64,000 nt of DNA from assembly GCA_963745755.1 (NCBI GenBank), contig CAVUYP010000001.1:1426001-1490000 (forward strand), read 5' to 3'. Below are positions 63,851 through 64,000 of this stretch, in pieces (within the stretch, counting starts at the first letter, position 1; each line of letters starts with the position of its first letter). The DNA is from RHKX01 sp963745755. Lineage in GTDB: Bacteria > Actinomycetota > Thermoleophilia > Solirubrobacterales > 70-9. Position numbers and translations under genes: made by a program. A model generated the notes under the pieces. That model was not told where the DNA came from and did not search any database. It worked only from the letters and a program-made list of their open reading frames with translations.

Positions 63851-64000
63851 ATGGCGAGCGGCGAAAGGTCCGGCCCCGAGCGGAGGTTCGAGACGATCCT
63901 CTACTCGGTCGCGGCCGGGATCGCGACGATCACGCTGAACCGGCCGGACCGGCTCAACACGATCGTCCCGCCGATGCCCGACGAGGTCGAGACCGCCGTC
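63851..64000 (+). CDS. Enoyl-CoA hydratase/isomerase (crotonase) N-terminus, cut by window end
   Basis: Fifty residues visible from ATG 63851: FETILYSVAAGIATITLNRPDRLNTIVPPMPDEVETAV. ITLNRPDRLN is the signature N-terminal strand of crotonases, where LNA is usual. It likely acts on acyl-CoA in fatty-acid breakdown, separate from the glycan locus. The 3' end lies outside the window. Confidence 0.88.
   Translation, partial: MASGERSGPERRFETILYSVAAGIATITLNRPDRLNTIVPPMPDEVETAV

Overview
The window is about 64 kb of very GC-rich, tightly packed actinobacterial chromosome. Strong G/C bias at third codon positions, many GTG/TTG starts, 4-nt stop/start overlaps, DUF3159 and DUF7144 membrane proteins and basic-tailed secreted proteins together suggest Thermoleophilia (Solirubrobacterales-like). 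That placement is inference from gene style and was not tested by a search. I saw no tRNA, rRNA, CRISPR array, IS element or phage gene, and no gene-free stretch exceeds about 200 bp.

Left half (1-35 kb): housekeeping and metabolic genes in short transcription units. In order these are a type III glutamine synthetase end, a flavin monooxygenase, an M1 peptidase, two paralogous TAP-like lipoprotein hydrolases, and an operon of LLM monooxygenase, PatB-like C-S lyase and amidohydrolase. Then come a TetR gene divergent from a two-gene ABC exporter, a DksA-like protein, an SprT-like protein, a 5'-3' exonuclease, alpha/beta hydrolases, an EVE protein, an ABC-F protein, acetolactate decarboxylase, a K+ channel, universal stress proteins, an L,D-transpeptidase, an orphan Liv-type binding protein, a cold-shock gene with a structured leader, a YcaQ-type glycosylase and an ECF-like sigma factor.

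Right half (35.9-63.7 kb): one large extracellular polysaccharide locus. It holds a polyprenyl-phosphate sugar-1-phosphate transferase (initiation) and NDP-sugar tailoring genes (two DegT aminotransferases, two hexapeptide acyltransferases, a Gfo/Idh dehydrogenase and an SDR epimerase). It also has at least five glycosyltransferases, a Wzx-type flippase, a Wzz-like/O-antigen-ligase fusion, three further Wzz-like chain-length proteins, AsnB, a polysaccharide deacetylase, a FemAB/GNAT-like protein and a secreted beta-helix protein. Two LuxR-type regulators head two of its operons, and both have receiver-like domains without the phospho-accepting Asp. A crotonase gene starts at the right edge.

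The most unusual window-wide signal is a set of six frameshifts in five otherwise intact genes (ABC ATPase, exonuclease twice, K+ channel, Liv-type binding protein, GT4 glycosyltransferase). Each is explained by one surplus nucleotide, never a missing one. They may be sequence error, fresh pseudogenes or +1 recoding, and the sequence alone cannot decide. The second is a 52-bp near-palindromic repeat present twice (870-921 and 9565-9616).
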